Below are positions 1 through 8,940 of a stretch of 64,000 nt of DNA, one piece after another. Position 1 is the stretch's first letter, and every line of letters begins with the position of its first letter. The stretch is from Nitratifractor salsuginis DSM 16511. Its GTDB lineage: Bacteria; Campylobacterota; Campylobacteria; Campylobacterales; Sulfurovaceae. Both the position numbers and the translations under genes were made by a program. The stretch is from positions 496,001-560,000 of the forward strand of contig NC_014935.1 in the NCBI RefSeq assembly GCF_000186245.1, written 5' to 3'. Below the pieces are notes generated by a model that was not told where the DNA came from, did no database searches, and worked only from the letters and a program-made list of their open reading frames with translations.

Positions 1-675
1 CTGAAGCAAAGCTTCTGGCATATAACGGAAACGACAGGGAGTGGTTTTGCCGAGATATGATGCAATACGTTTGAGATCCCTGGAGGCTTGATAGGTAGGT
101 CTGCGTGTCAGATAACGGGTCAATATCGCCTGTTGGTAAAAGTGGCACATTTGAACCGGAAGATCAGCAAAGAGCCCGAATAATCCCCGTCGGCCATCGA
201 CGGTCGCTGCCTGAATTACAAAGCCCTGATCGAGAAGGCTTTGCCGAATCATCGCATATTCATTGAGCGTCTCAGTCTGAATAAAACGATACGCTACAGG
301 TCGGCCACTCAGGACATCCTTGGCCACCAGCACACCAAAGCCCTCTCCCCGTTTTCCGAAGAATGTCGCATCGATGACCAAAGTGACCGGCCTGGGACGA
401 GGTAAAGCCTTCTGCGGTTCATAGCTATGAATCTGACGTTGAATCCACACCCGATCTCTATGATAGGTCCGAGATAAGGCTTTGCGCGTTTGGTGTTCAT
501 AGAAGTAGGCAATAAAAAGTTGTTTCTGTATTCGGGAAGGACGTCTACTTGAAGAAAAGCCATGCCGACAGTTTAGACATAAATAGCGCTGGATCCCAGA
601 TCTTTTCCCATTCTTTTTCGTCTGCCAGGAACCGCATACAGGGCACTTTTTTACAAGCCATCTGTAAAAAAGTCC
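1..675 (-). mobile_element. IS256-like transposase with N-terminal zinc ribbon, truncated by window edge
   Basis: Read on the minus strand, one frame is open from about 675 down to position 1 and runs off the window. It begins with a zinc-ribbon pair, CPVCGS (near 640) and CLNC (near 570), followed by a transposase core containing VTLVIDATFFGKRGEGFGVL, whose Asp looks like the first acidic residue of a DDE catalytic site. This matches what I know as the zinc-binding variant of IS256-family transposases in Campylobacterota. No ATG lies in this frame after the upstream stop; the only nearby ATG (around 662) is in another frame, separated by an A6 run. The gene is therefore either frameshifted or uses frameshifting. 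A degenerate relative of the same end lies at 26285-26561. Confidence 0.75.
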
Positions 676-700
676 TTTTTAGACCCTATATTACCGAAGC
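646..700 (-). repeat. IS end sequence shared with 26507-26561
   Basis: These 55 bases, which hold the predicted transposase leader and IS terminus, recur almost unchanged at 26507-26561. The shared block includes GCTTCGGTAATAT, AAAAAGGACTTTTT and ACAGATGGCTTGTAAAAAA. This marks the element boundary on the right. The other terminus lies outside the window, so inverted repeats and target duplication cannot be judged. Confidence 0.7.
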
Positions 701-737
701 TATAGAGGATTTTTAGCAACCCGAAAAACCGCTTTAG

Positions 738-839
738 CTCGAAATTCCAAATAAAGGGTTTTGCGACAAGATCATTATTGAGATCTTCTCGCTCAAAGAT
801 GGTTTGCCGATTAAAGAGGTTGAGCTGAAGAGTCCCTAA
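738..839 (+). pseudogene. Possible C-terminal gene remnant beside the IS
   Basis: A short open frame on the plus strand encodes LEIPNKGFCDKIIIEIFSLK followed by DGLPIKEVELKSP and a stop at 837-839. It has no start of its own and opens just after the IS end, so it may be the tail of a gene cut by the insertion. Its stop overlaps the end of the convergent phosphoesterase gene. Chance is not excluded in a stretch this short. Confidence 0.25.
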
Positions 840-1723
840 GATTTTCTGAGCTTAAACTCATAAGCCTCTTTATCGAAGTAGCCTTGGTGAACCTTCATCG
901 AATCTTGGTTTACATCAAAGAGCCAGAAACACTCTCTACCTTCCATTGTAACGCTGCCGGCGCAGTACTCATCGATATTCAGCCCTTCATCGGCTAATGA
1001 AGTGCGGTAGCATCGGTGGACGTGGCCGTTGAGGATGGCTCCTTTTTGGATGAGGCGACAGACATTGAGGAATTCGTCTGCATTGCGTAATCCGTGGTTG
1101 GGTTTGTCCGGTCGGCCATTTGCAAGCCTGGCGGCATAGTGGGTCATCACGAAGATCCAGCGGTCTTTGATTCTATGATCCTGTAAGATCTTCTCCAAAG
1201 CTTCGAGTTGTGCAGGGGGGATATAGCCATCCGAGCGCCAGGGAAGGGGATTGGGTTTGGCACTGTTGACGGCGACGACGGCTATATCCTCACTGAAAAG
1301 CCGCACGATGGGCCAGGGGCCGTCTACGGCATATTGGGGCCAATCGGTATGCATATATTGGCCGAAATAGTAGTGGAAATGGTCGCCTCGTATCACGTCG
1401 GCACTGTAGACATCGTGGTTACCGGGAATGATGATGAAATGTTTGGGAGGCTGGGCCAGGGGGGCCAGAAGCTCCGCGGCATTTTCCAGCTCCGCCGTCA
1501 GTCCCAGAGCGGTCACATCGCCGGTGCAGAGGACCAGATCGACACCGTAACGTTCTTTGAAGCGAGCGAGTGCGGCGATTTTCTCTTCGGCTTCGTCAAA
1601 ATAGCGTCCCCTTCCTCCCAAAAGGTTCAGTGCCCCTATGGCACGTTTTCCGAATAGTTTTTTCCAGGGAATGCTCCTGAGTGAGAGATCAAAATGGGGG
1701 TCACTGCAGTGCAGTATTCTCAT
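836..1723 (-). CDS. Calcineurin-like metallophosphoesterase
   Basis: A 295-residue protein of the dinuclear-metal phosphoesterase family. The metal ligands are easy to follow: SDPHFD (7-12), GD (68-69), GNHD (101-104), MTHY (193-196) and GHVH (233-236). No signal peptide or membrane segment is seen, so it should be cytoplasmic. Substrate cannot be told from sequence; relatives act on cyclic nucleotides, UDP-sugars or nucleic acid ends. The start ATG (1723) abuts the stop of the lipid-kinase gene, so the two are translationally coupled, with the kinase first in the operon. Confidence 0.85.
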   Translation of the reverse strand: MRILHCSDPHFDLSLRSIPWKKLFGKRAIGALNLLGGRGRYFDEAEEKIAALARFKERYGVDLVLCTGDVTALGLTAELENAAELLAPLAQPPKHFIIIPGNHDVYSADVIRGDHFHYYFGQYMHTDWPQYAVDGPWPIVRLFSEDIAVVAVNSAKPNPLPWRSDGYIPPAQLEALEKILQDHRIKDRWIFVMTHYAARLANGRPDKPNHGLRNADEFLNVCRLIQKGAILNGHVHRCYRTSLADEGLNIDEYCAGSVTMEGRECFWLFDVNQDSMKVHQGYFDKEAYEFKLRKS

Positions 1724-2628
1724 TATGCTTCCTGGAGCAGAGGGGTATTGGGGGGAAGGACGACGTTGAGTGCCTGCGGGTGGATCCTGAACTCGAAACG
1801 GTCAGCCTCGTAGGGTTCGCCGTCTAGATTGATCTGCCGCACGCCCTCTTCGGGGATGAAGGTGACCTCTTGCACGCGAAAGATCTTTTTGAAAGGAAGG
1901 ATCCAGCCAAGGACTGAGGAGGGCGGTGCGAGATCTTCCGGGATCGGTGGTGAATCGAGGGTATAGAGGACTACATCGAATTGGCCGTCATCGACATAGG
2001 CATTCGGGGCGAGGACCATGCCTCCACCTGCCTGGCGGGCATTGCAGACGGCGATGGCGTAGGCACTCCCTTCGAAACATTGATCGCCCACACACATTTT
2101 CCCCTGTATAGGGGTGAATTCGAAGAGCTTCAAAACTCCGGTAAGCAGATAGGCGGCTCCTCCGAGCATCTGTTTGAGCTCCGGTGGGGTTTCCGCGGTG
2201 ATCACGGCTCCAAAGCCACCGCTGGCCACATTGAGGAAATGGCGTTCGTTGACCTGTCCTATATCAATGGGAACGCTGCAGCAGTCGATGGCTGTTATGA
2301 GCGCCTGCCGGGGATTTTCCGGAATGAAGGCAGCGGTGGCGAAGTCATTGGCTGTTCCGATTGGAAAGATGCCCAGTTCCGGCCGTTTCTCTTTGGGGAT
2401 CGCCATCAGCGCATTGACCGTAAGATTGAGCGTACCGTCCCCTCCGCCGGCGATGAGACGTTCAACTCCATTCTCGACTGCGTCGGTAACCAGTAGAGGA
2501 AAATCTTCGGGGCTCTCACTGTAGCGGACATCAAGGGCGAAAAAGTGATGCTGTCGAATCCAGGTTATCGCTTCCTGGACATCTTGTCGATCACGTTTAC
2601 TGCCGTTGAGGATCAGACGTATCTTCAT
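1723..2628 (-). CDS. Diacylglycerol/lipid kinase family protein (DagK/YegS type)
   Basis: A 301-residue soluble lipid kinase of the DAGK catalytic family. The glycine-rich nucleotide loop GGGDGTLN sits at residues 61-68, and a conserved PIGTANDFA motif follows at about 106-114. Family members phosphorylate diacylglycerol or related lipids to recycle phospholipid headgroups, or act on sphingosine-like lipids; the exact substrate here is unknown. It leads a two-gene operon with the downstream metallophosphoesterase, which hints at a lipid-phosphate kinase and phosphatase pair, though that is inference. Confidence 0.85.
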   Translation of the reverse strand: MKIRLILNGSKRDRQDVQEAITWIRQHHFFALDVRYSESPEDFPLLVTDAVENGVERLIAGGGDGTLNLTVNALMAIPKEKRPELGIFPIGTANDFATAAFIPENPRQALITAIDCCSVPIDIGQVNERHFLNVASGGFGAVITAETPPELKQMLGGAAYLLTGVLKLFEFTPIQGKMCVGDQCFEGSAYAIAVCNARQAGGGMVLAPNAYVDDGQFDVVLYTLDSPPIPEDLAPPSSVLGWILPFKKIFRVQEVTFIPEEGVRQINLDGEPYEADRFEFRIHPQALNVVLPPNTPLLQEA

Positions 2629-2934
2629 AGTCTGCCTTCACTTTTTCCGTCTTCCTGAATGGGAAAGCATTTTGATAGAAAAGGAGTCGCCCTTTTATCA
2701 GAAGAGAAGGAAGAATTTTTTTGAATTTCCTGATATGACTGCATAACGACCCCTTTTCGATTTATAATCAATTATATCGTAACCCTCGATAGTTGCCGAG
2801 GTTGGGGGCGTTTGGAAAATAGACCAGCTTATAAGCGGATGATATTAGAAACAGGTTGGATGAAAGAAAGAATCTCAAATATTGAGTTAATGTTTGAAGA
2901 AGTTTAAAATGATGATTTTATGGAAGTTCCTGAA
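2629..2934. other. Gene-free stretch between lipid kinase and tRNA-Phe
   Basis: About 300 AT-rich bases without a supported gene. This is presumably the promoter region of the lipid kinase and the downstream flank of the tRNA. I see no repeat or clear operator in it. Confidence 0.5.
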
Positions 2935-3010
2935 TGGTGGCGCGGGGCGGAATCGAACCGCCGACACAAGGATTTTCAGTCCTTTGCTCTACCAACTGAG
3001 CTACCGAGCC
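2935..3010 (-). tRNA. tRNA-Phe (anticodon GAA)
   Basis: A complete 76-base cloverleaf with encoded CCA. The D arm is GCTC...GAGC, the anticodon arm is AAGGA-CTGAAAA-TCCTT with anticodon GAA, and the T arm is GGCGG-TTCGATT-CCGCC. The acceptor stem is GGCTCGG against CCGCGCC, which leaves a U4-C69 mismatch where CCGAGCC would pair perfectly. All other tRNA signals are normal. It stands alone between the lipid kinase and murD. Confidence 0.93.
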
Positions 3011-3055
3011 ATTTGAAGTGGACTGAAATTATATCCCATAAAACTTATATGACGC

Positions 3056-4339
3056 TTAATCTATCTCAATTTTCTTGACATAATCGACCAGGGCATCTCC
3101 TCGGTGGGCATAGGAGGGAAACTGGTCCAGGCTGGCGGCGGCGGGGGAAAGCAGGGCGACTTCCGAGGGCTTTAGGGCTCGATCGACAGCTTGGAGCGCT
3201 TCGTCGAGATGGGTGAAGCTCTGTACCGGGACTCCATAGTCTCGGGCCAGTTGGCTAAGGCGGCGGTTGTTGCTGCCGATGGTGTAGAGTTTGGCGTCGA
3301 GCCGGGCGAGGCACCGGATGAGGGGGGTCATATCGACTCCTTTGTCATCGCCGCCGGCAATGAGATGGATAGGACGGTCGGCATAGGCTTCCAACGCCTG
3401 GAGGGCTGCGTCGAGGTTGGTAGCTTTGGAGTCGTTGACCCAGAGGCGGCCCCGGGCATCGAGGATCTCTTCCTGGCGGTGCCGGTCGAGGCGGAAGGCA
3501 TCGAGCTGGTCGTAGTCGGCTTCGTCGAAGAGGGTACGGCTGACGGCCAGGGCCAATAGGGCATCCTGGAGAAAGCCCGCCCGGTAGCGAAGCCGTGAAG
3601 CGTCGAGGTCGAAAAAGGATTCGAGGTAGGCATTGGAGTCGTATTCCACGACCCAGGCGGCACTCGAGGGTCGAGGCAGGCCGGCGGGGATCAGGGCAAG
3701 CTCGCCTTCGCGCATCGTTCTCAGCGGGGCCAATTTGTCGGCGGTATAAGCCTCGGGGCTACCGTGCCAATCGATGTGATCGGGGGTGATGGGCAGAAGC
3801 AGATAGAGATCGGGGGAGGCGTAGCGGGTATGGTGGAGGGTGTAGGAGCTGGTCTCCAGGATCCACAGGGGTGCTTCGGGGTCGAGATCGGCCAGAGGGG
3901 TTCCGATGTTGCCCCCGCTGAGTGCTCCGTGGGGTTCCAGGAGCCAGGTGAGCATCTGGGTGGTGGTGGTTTTGCCGTTGGTGCCGCTGATCCAAACGGT
4001 GCGGGGAGGGGTTTTGGGCAGAAGATTGAAAATGGAAGATGGAAGATGTCGGCGTTGCTCTTCCGAAAGAGTTTCGATCCATTTGCGTGAGAGAAAAAGG
4101 TCGTATTCGCTGATCGGGTTTCGTGCTTTGGCCAGCAGGGGGCTGTCGGGCCGGATGCTGGGGGTGAGGATCTCCAAGGCGCTCTGCTCGGGAGCAAAAT
4201 CTCTAGAGGGATGAATGCGGTTGCCCGCTTCATCTACATAAGGCTTTTCGCAGCGGTCATCGTAAAAATCGAAGCCGCCGCCAAAACGTGCGGCGATGGC
4301 CCGGGTGGTTTTGCCGTAACCGAAAAAGGAAAGATGCAT
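3056..4339 (-). CDS. murD: UDP-N-acetylmuramoylalanine--D-glutamate ligase
   Basis: MurD adds D-glutamate to UDP-MurNAc-L-Ala in the cytoplasmic stage of peptidoglycan synthesis. The 427-residue protein has the Mur ligase ATP loop GTNGKTTTT (119-127), the DHIDWHGS motif and NDSKATN in the C-terminal half. Between SEYDLFLSRKWIE and the ATP loop there is an extra segment (about residues 92-112). Part of it, SSIFNLL, is encoded by the 7-bp tandem repeat at 4025-4052. Relatives normally go almost directly from the SEYDLF-like segment into the ATP-loop strand, so this looks like a repeat-derived insertion that stayed in frame. It lies downstream of mraY on the same strand, separated by a heptamer array. 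Confidence 0.95.
   Translation of the reverse strand: MHLSFFGYGKTTRAIAARFGGGFDFYDDRCEKPYVDEAGNRIHPSRDFAPEQSALEILTPSIRPDSPLLAKARNPISEYDLFLSRKWIETLSEEQRRHLPSSIFNLLPKTPPRTVWISGTNGKTTTTQMLTWLLEPHGALSGGNIGTPLADLDPEAPLWILETSSYTLHHTRYASPDLYLLLPITPDHIDWHGSPEAYTADKLAPLRTMREGELALIPAGLPRPSSAAWVVEYDSNAYLESFFDLDASRLRYRAGFLQDALLALAVSRTLFDEADYDQLDAFRLDRHRQEEILDARGRLWVNDSKATNLDAALQALEAYADRPIHLIAGGDDKGVDMTPLIRCLARLDAKLYTIGSNNRRLSQLARDYGVPVQSFTHLDEALQAVDRALKPSEVALLSPAAASLDQFPSYAHRGDALVDYVKKIEID
4025..4052. repeat. Heptamer repeat inside murD
   Basis: Four 7-bp units in strict phase (gattgaa, aatggaa, gatggaa, gatgtcg) lie within the murD coding region. The same word family (TTCCATC on the other strand) forms an intergenic array at 32175-32205. 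Read on the minus strand it encodes part of the extra segment ahead of the MurD ATP loop. Confidence 0.75.
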
Positions 4340-4361
4340 TATCGAGCTCCGAGATTGTGTG

Positions 4362-4525
4362 AGAAATAAGAAACCAGAAACAAGTAACTAGAGAAAGGGA
4401 GCGTTGAGCGTTGAGTGTTGAGCGTTGAGTGATATGAATTCACAACTATTAATGACTTCCAAAACTTATTGAAGGGATTACTTGGGACTTGAAGGGCGAA
4501 GCCCCGTGCTTGCGACTTGCGACCG
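4362..4525. repeat. Heptamer arrays between murD and mraY
   Basis: Bases 4362-4431 form ten contiguous 7-bp units that drift from agaaata/agaaacc to ttgagcg/ttgagtg without losing phase. Bases 4477-4525 form a second in-phase run (gggactt, gaagggc, gaagccc, cgtgctt, gcgactt). It includes a small hairpin, GGGC-GAA-GCCC, at 4494-4504. No gene is supported between 4340 and 4535. Confidence 0.85.
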
Positions 4526-4535
4526 AATATCAACA

Positions 4536-5597
4536 CTATCTGATCTTTAGGGTGATAAGTGCTAAAAGATTTGCGAGGAAGGCTACCATCCAGAAACGGA
4601 CGATGATCTTGTTCTCCGCCCATTTTTTCATTTCGAAGTGGTGGTGGATGGGTGCCATCAAAAAGACCCGTTTTTGACGGAGTTTCCAACTGCCGACCTG
4701 GAGGATGACCGAGACGGTTTCGATGACGAAGACGATGCCGATGAGGATCAGGAGTACTTCGCTTTTGCCCAGGATCGCCATATAGGCGAGAAAGGCACCG
4801 ATGGAGAGGGAACCGGTATCGCCCATAAAGACTTCGGCGGGATAGCAGTTGTACCAAAGAAAGCCGAGCAGTCCCCCGGCAAGGGCTGCGGCGACGATGG
4901 TGATTTCCCCTACGCCCGGGATGTAGGGAAGCAGCAGATATTTGGAGAAGATGGCGTGGCCGGTGAGATAGACGATGATCCCCAGAGTTCCCAGGGCGAT
5001 GACGGTCGGCACCGTGGCGAGCCCGTCCAGTCCGTCGGTGAGGTTGACGGCATTGGAGGTAGCGATGATGACGAGGGTCCAGAAGAGGATGGCGAAATAA
5101 CCCATATCAAAGAGCGGTGTTTTGATGAAGGGGACGTAGAAGGTGGTCGGAAAGTGGGCGACAAAGACCAGGAGTGAGCTCACAAGCAGGGAGACGAGGA
5201 TCAGCAGCGCCATTTTCCCCCGGGCTGTCAGTCCCTGGAGATTATCGCCGCTGAGGACTTTGCCCAGATCGTCTTTGAACCCCACCGCGGCGAAACCGAC
5301 GAGGGTCAGGAGGCCCCCGATGACGTACCAGTTGTTCAGCTTGGCTGTCAGGAGGGAAGCGATAACGGTGGAAAAGACAAAAATCGCTCCGCCCATCGTG
5401 GGGGTGTGCTGCTTCTCTTCGTGGGCCGGGACATATTTGTTGATGGGTTGGTTGGCTTTGCGGGCCTTGGCCCAGGCGATGTAGCGGGGCATGAGAAAGA
5501 GGGTCAGGCAAAAAGCGATAAAGAAGGCCAATCCGGCCCGAACGGAAATATAGTAAAAGAGGTGGATACCCAGGGCTTCGTGAAGATAATAGAACAT
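4536..5597 (-). CDS. mraY: Phospho-N-acetylmuramoyl-pentapeptide-transferase
   Basis: MraY transfers phospho-MurNAc-pentapeptide to undecaprenyl phosphate, forming lipid I in the inner membrane. I take the ATG at 5597 ([14 protein letters not shown]), giving 353 residues and about ten membrane helices. Family signatures are clear: the TPTMGGAIF region, [10 protein letters not shown] with the catalytic aspartates, FMGDTGSLS, and APIHHHFE near the C-terminus. A longer open frame upstream of this start only shadows gpmI on the opposite strand. It is divergent from gpmI, with 75 bases between them, and transcribed toward murD. Confidence 0.96.
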   Translation of the reverse strand: MFYYLHEALGIHLFYYISVRAGLAFFIAFCLTLFLMPRYIAWAKARKANQPINKYVPAHEEKQHTPTMGGAIFVFSTVIASLLTAKLNNWYVIGGLLTLVGFAAVGFKDDLGKVLSGDNLQGLTARGKMALLILVSLLVSSLLVFVAHFPTTFYVPFIKTPLFDMGYFAILFWTLVIIATSNAVNLTDGLDGLATVPTVIALGTLGIIVYLTGHAIFSKYLLLPYIPGVGEITIVAAALAGGLLGFLWYNCYPAEVFMGDTGSLSIGAFLAYMAILGKSEVLLILIGIVFVIETVSVILQVGSWKLRQKRVFLMAPIHHHFEMKKWAENKIIVRFWMVAFLANLLALITLKIR

Positions 5598-5672
5598 AGC
5601 GCTCTTTCTTGATTTATCGGTTGAGAAGTGATATTTTACTACAATTAAATAATTTTTTCGTGGAGAGGCTGC

Positions 5673-7172
5673 GTGGAACATAAGCAAAAAAAGACAGTTC
5701 TGATTATTACCGACGGAATCGGACACAAACCCGGCAGTGCCGCCAATGCCTTCGAAGCGGCCCAAAAACCTACCTACGAGAAGCTCTTTGCCGAAGTGCC
5801 CCATACCCTCATTTCCACTTACGGTTTGAGCGTAGGATTGCCGGAAGGGCAGATGGGCAATTCGGAAGTGGGGCATATGACTATCGGCAGCGGACGGGTG
5901 CTCTACCAGGACCTGGTGAAGATCTCCCTGGCCCTGGAGGACGGTTCGCTGGCCAGGAACCCGGCGCTGGTGGAGACGGCTGAGAAAAGCAACGATATGC
6001 ACATCATCGGGCTGATGAGCGATGGAGGAGTCCACTCTCATCTGACCCACATTCTGGGTCTGGTGAAGATCCTGAAAGGGATGGGCAAGAAGGTATGGCT
6101 GCATCTGATCACCGACGGCCGGGATGTCTCGCCCACTTCGGCACCGGAGTATCTGAAGCAGGTGGAAGAGATTCTCGACGAAGATATCCGGATCGCCAGC
6201 CTGGGAGGGCGTTTCTACACGATGGACCGGGACAACCGCTGGGAACGGGTGGAGAAAGGATACCGGGCCATCGCCGAGGCAATGCCCAAGACCCATTTTG
6301 GCCCTGTGGAGTATGTGCTCAAAAGTTACGACGAGGGGATCACTGATGAGTTCATCATTCCGACGGCTTTTGAAGGCTATGAAGGGATGCAAAACAATGA
6401 CGGGGTGATCGTGGCCAATTTCCGCTCCGATCGGGTGCGGGAGATCACGACCGCTCTGGGGGATCCCGACTTTGATAAATTTGAGCGTAAACCCCTCAAG
6501 CTCAATATCGCCACGATGACTCAGTATGACGCTTCCTTCCCCTATCCGGTCCTCTTTCCCAAAGAGGCGCCCGAAAATACTCTGGCGGAGGTGATCAGCC
6601 GGGCGGGATTGCGGCAACTCCATACAGCGGAGACGGAGAAGTATGCCCACGTGACCTTCTTTTTTAACGGCGGTGTGGAAGAGCCTGTGGAAGGGGAGAG
6701 CCGGGTATTGATCCCCAGCCCCCAGGTCAAGACCTATGATCTTAAGCCGGAGATGAGTGCTCCCGAAGTGGGAGAGGCGGTCCGCAAGGCGATGGATGAA
6801 GGCTACGATTTCATCGTCGTCAACTTCGCCAACGGCGATATGGTGGGCCATACCGGAAACTTCGATGCCGCGGTCAAAGCGGTGGAAGCGGTAGATCGTG
6901 AGCTGGGGCAGATCGTCGAGAAAGCCGACAAACTAGGCTATAACATCGTTCTGACCTCCGATCACGGCAACTGCGAAGAGATGTGCGACAGCGAAGGGAA
7001 TATGCTCACCAACCACACCGTCGGGGATGTCTGGGCCTTTGTCAAAGCGCCCGGGGTGACAAAACTCAAAGAGCACGGCGGGCTGAACAACATTGCTCCG
7101 ACGGTGCTGGAGCTGATGGGGCTTGAGAAGCCCGAAGAGATGGATGAGTCCCTCATCGCCCACGAGGCGTAA
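5673..7172 (+). CDS. gpmI: 2,3-bisphosphoglycerate-independent phosphoglycerate mutase
   Basis: Interconverts 3- and 2-phosphoglycerate using two Mn ions and a phosphoserine intermediate. The 499-residue length fits the family. [20 protein letters not shown], the signature around the catalytic domain, and the C-terminal metal sites (DHGNCE, NHT, HGG) are all present. The start is a GTG at 5673 preceded by GGAGAGG at 5662-5668. It diverges from mraY and is followed by fabG after 33 bases, probably in one transcript. Confidence 0.96.
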   Translation: MEHKQKKTVLIITDGIGHKPGSAANAFEAAQKPTYEKLFAEVPHTLISTYGLSVGLPEGQMGNSEVGHMTIGSGRVLYQDLVKISLALEDGSLARNPALVETAEKSNDMHIIGLMSDGGVHSHLTHILGLVKILKGMGKKVWLHLITDGRDVSPTSAPEYLKQVEEILDEDIRIASLGGRFYTMDRDNRWERVEKGYRAIAEAMPKTHFGPVEYVLKSYDEGITDEFIIPTAFEGYEGMQNNDGVIVANFRSDRVREITTALGDPDFDKFERKPLKLNIATMTQYDASFPYPVLFPKEAPENTLAEVISRAGLRQLHTAETEKYAHVTFFFNGGVEEPVEGESRVLIPSPQVKTYDLKPEMSAPEVGEAVRKAMDEGYDFIVVNFANGDMVGHTGNFDAAVKAVEAVDRELGQIVEKADKLGYNIVLTSDHGNCEEMCDSEGNMLTNHTVGDVWAFVKAPGVTKLKEHGGLNNIAPTVLELMGLEKPEEMDESLIAHEA

Positions 7173-7205
7173 ATGCCGATCATATAACTATCAAAGGAGC
7201 AGTCA

Positions 7206-7949
7206 ATGAAATTTAGCGGAAAGAATGTGCTGGTCACGGGTGCCAGCCGGGGAATCGGAGCCCAGATCGCCAAAACTCTGGCGGGATACGGGCTGAAGGT
7301 TTGGATCAACTATCGCAGCGGAGCCGAAGAGGCCGAAGCGGTCAAGAGTGAGATTCTGGCGGCTGGAAGTCAGGCTGAAACGGTGGGCTTTGACGTGACC
7401 GACGAGGAAGCCTTCGTTTCGGCGATCAAGCGGATCGTCGAAGAGGATGGGGAACTCAGCTATCTGGTCAACAATGCCGGCATCACCAAGGACAAACTGG
7501 CGATGCGGATGAAGACCGAAGAGTTTATGGCCGTGATCGAGGCCAACCTCAAGTCAGCCTTCATCGGATGCCGGGAAGCCCTCAAAGTGATGGGCAAGAA
7601 GCGTTTCGGCTCCGTGGTCAATGTAGCCAGTATCGTGGGCGAGACCGGCAATGCGGGTCAGACCAACTACGCCGCCAGCAAGGGGGGGATGATCGCCATG
7701 ACCAAAAGCTTCGCCCAGGAAGCGGCCCCCCGCGGGATCCGCTACAACGTCGTCACCCCCGGTTTTATCGCCACGGAGATGACCGATGTGCTCAAGGAGG
7801 AGATCAAAGAGGCTTTCATTGCCAAGATCCCCTTGGGACGTTTCGGAGAACCGGCTGAGGTGGCAGAGGCGATCGCATTTTTGCTCAGTGACCACGCCTC
7901 CTATGTCACCGGAGAGACCCTAAAAGTCAACGGCGGCATGATGATGTGA
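7206..7949 (+). CDS. fabG: 3-oxoacyl-ACP reductase
   Basis: A 247-residue short-chain dehydrogenase that reduces 3-oxoacyl-ACP with NADPH during fatty acid elongation. Seen in the sequence are the cofactor loop TGASRGIG (10-17), the NNAG motif and the catalytic YAASK. The ATG is preceded by AAAGGAG at 7193-7199. The other fatty acid genes (acpP, fabF, accA) are about 28 kb away. A 106-bp structured repeat begins directly after its stop codon. Confidence 0.93.
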   Translation: MKFSGKNVLVTGASRGIGAQIAKTLAGYGLKVWINYRSGAEEAEAVKSEILAAGSQAETVGFDVTDEEAFVSAIKRIVEEDGELSYLVNNAGITKDKLAMRMKTEEFMAVIEANLKSAFIGCREALKVMGKKRFGSVVNVASIVGETGNAGQTNYAASKGGMIAMTKSFAQEAAPRGIRYNVVTPGFIATEMTDVLKEEIKEAFIAKIPLGRFGEPAEVAEAIAFLLSDHASYVTGETLKVNGGMMM

Positions 7950-8215
7950 GCGCCGTGAAGCCGGTGACACCTGCGTGTCGCCGGTAGGTGCGAAACCGGA
8001 GGCGATGTGCGGGCGAAAGCCTGCACCGCCGAAGGCAGGGAAGCTTGAAAAGCGTGCGCCGTCAAGCCGGTGACACCTGCGTGTCGCCGGTAGGCGCGAA
8101 ACCGGAGGTGATGTGCGGGCGAAAGCCTGCACCGCCGAAGGCAGGGAAGCTTGAAAAGCGTGCGCCGTGAAGCCGGTGACACCTGCGTGTCGCCGGTAGG
8201 CGCGAAACCGGAGGC
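7950..8215 (+). repeat. 106-bp tandem structured repeat, 2.5 copies
   Basis: Copies start at 7950, 8056 and 8162 (period 106); the third stops at 8215. They differ at only a few positions. Each full copy can fold into strong hairpins. The first is CCGGTGACAC-CTGC-GTGTCGCCGG (10 bp with one G-U, 7961-7984 in copy 1). The second is GCGGGC-GAAA-GCCTGC, a GNRA-capped stem at 8009-8024. A smaller GCC-GAA-GGC stem follows. A third pairing, CCGGT with ACCGG, competes with the first stem. No convincing coding frame runs through it. It lies between fabG and a response regulator and may be a structured RNA, a transcript-end element or a REP-like repeat. Confidence 0.85.
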
Positions 8216-8250
8216 CGTTAAACTATAGTCAGCGAGGGTAAAGGAGTGAG

Positions 8251-8940
8251 ATGAACGAGCAGACCGCTGGGAAGATCCTGCTGCTGGAGGATGACCGGCT
8301 CTACAGTGAAACCCTCTGCGACTGGCTGGAGGAAGAGGGGTTTGCGGTTCACCCTTGCTACGATCCTCAAAGTGCTTTCGATGTCTGCTATCAAGAGCCC
8401 TTCGACCTCTATCTTTTTGATATCAATCTGCCGTTTCAAAACGGCTTGGAGACTTTCCGTCAGCTGCGTGAGAGCGGGGACAGGACCCCGGTGATTTTCC
8501 TGACCAGCAGGGAAGACAAGGCCTCCCTGCTGGAGGGCTTCGCGATCGGAGCCGATGACTACCTGCGCAAACCGGTGGATCTGGACGAGCTCAGCGCCAG
8601 GGTCCGAGCAGCGCTCCGCCGGAAAAACCCTCAGAGAAATATCCCTTTGGGTCCTTATCGGATGGATACCCGAAGTCGCGATCTTTTCCTGGATGGGCAG
8701 CCGATGAAGCTGGGGCGAAAACTCTATGATCTGCTGGAGCTTTTCGTCGAGCGTTCCGGTGAAGTGGTCACCCAGGAAGCGATCAAGGAGCGCCTCTGGC
8801 ACTCTGACGAGGAGGCGAGTGAAGGGGCGATCCGGGTCTACATCGCCCGGCTCAAAAAGCTTTTCCCCGATGCCATAGAGAATATCCGGGGAGTGGGTTA
8901 CCGCTTCGATCTTTCCCACGTCAATGAGGAGAGGGTGTGA
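8251..8940 (+). CDS. OmpR-family response regulator
   Basis: A 229-residue receiver plus winged-helix DNA-binding protein. The acidic pocket is LLEDD (11-15), the phosphoacceptor is Asp57 in LFDINLP, and the conserved Lys lies in LRKPVD. The C-terminal half has the winged-helix end GAIRVYIARLKK...IRGVGYRF. It overlaps the downstream kinase by 4 bp, so it is part of a cognate pair. It is a close paralog of the orphan regulator at 23016. Its place upstream of nosZ suggests control of denitrification or metal genes, which is inference. Confidence 0.92.
   Translation: MNEQTAGKILLLEDDRLYSETLCDWLEEEGFAVHPCYDPQSAFDVCYQEPFDLYLFDINLPFQNGLETFRQLRESGDRTPVIFLTSREDKASLLEGFAIGADDYLRKPVDLDELSARVRAALRRKNPQRNIPLGPYRMDTRSRDLFLDGQPMKLGRKLYDLLELFVERSGEVVTQEAIKERLWHSDEEASEGAIRVYIARLKKLFPDAIENIRGVGYRFDLSHVNEERV

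Noticed and set aside
4536-6851. A 771-codon open frame on the minus strand
   Set aside because: Only the last 353 codons are real (mraY). The upstream part is antisense to gpmI, has no family features, and mraY has a proper ATG at 5597.
7901-8182. Open frames within the 106-bp repeat
   Set aside because: They repeat every copy because the DNA repeats, with Arg/Pro/His-biased composition and no start signal. The RNA-hairpin explanation is better.
7950-8215. A CRISPR array or integron attC sites
   Set aside because: The units are 106 bp with no unique spacers, no cas genes or integrase nearby, and no attC core sites.
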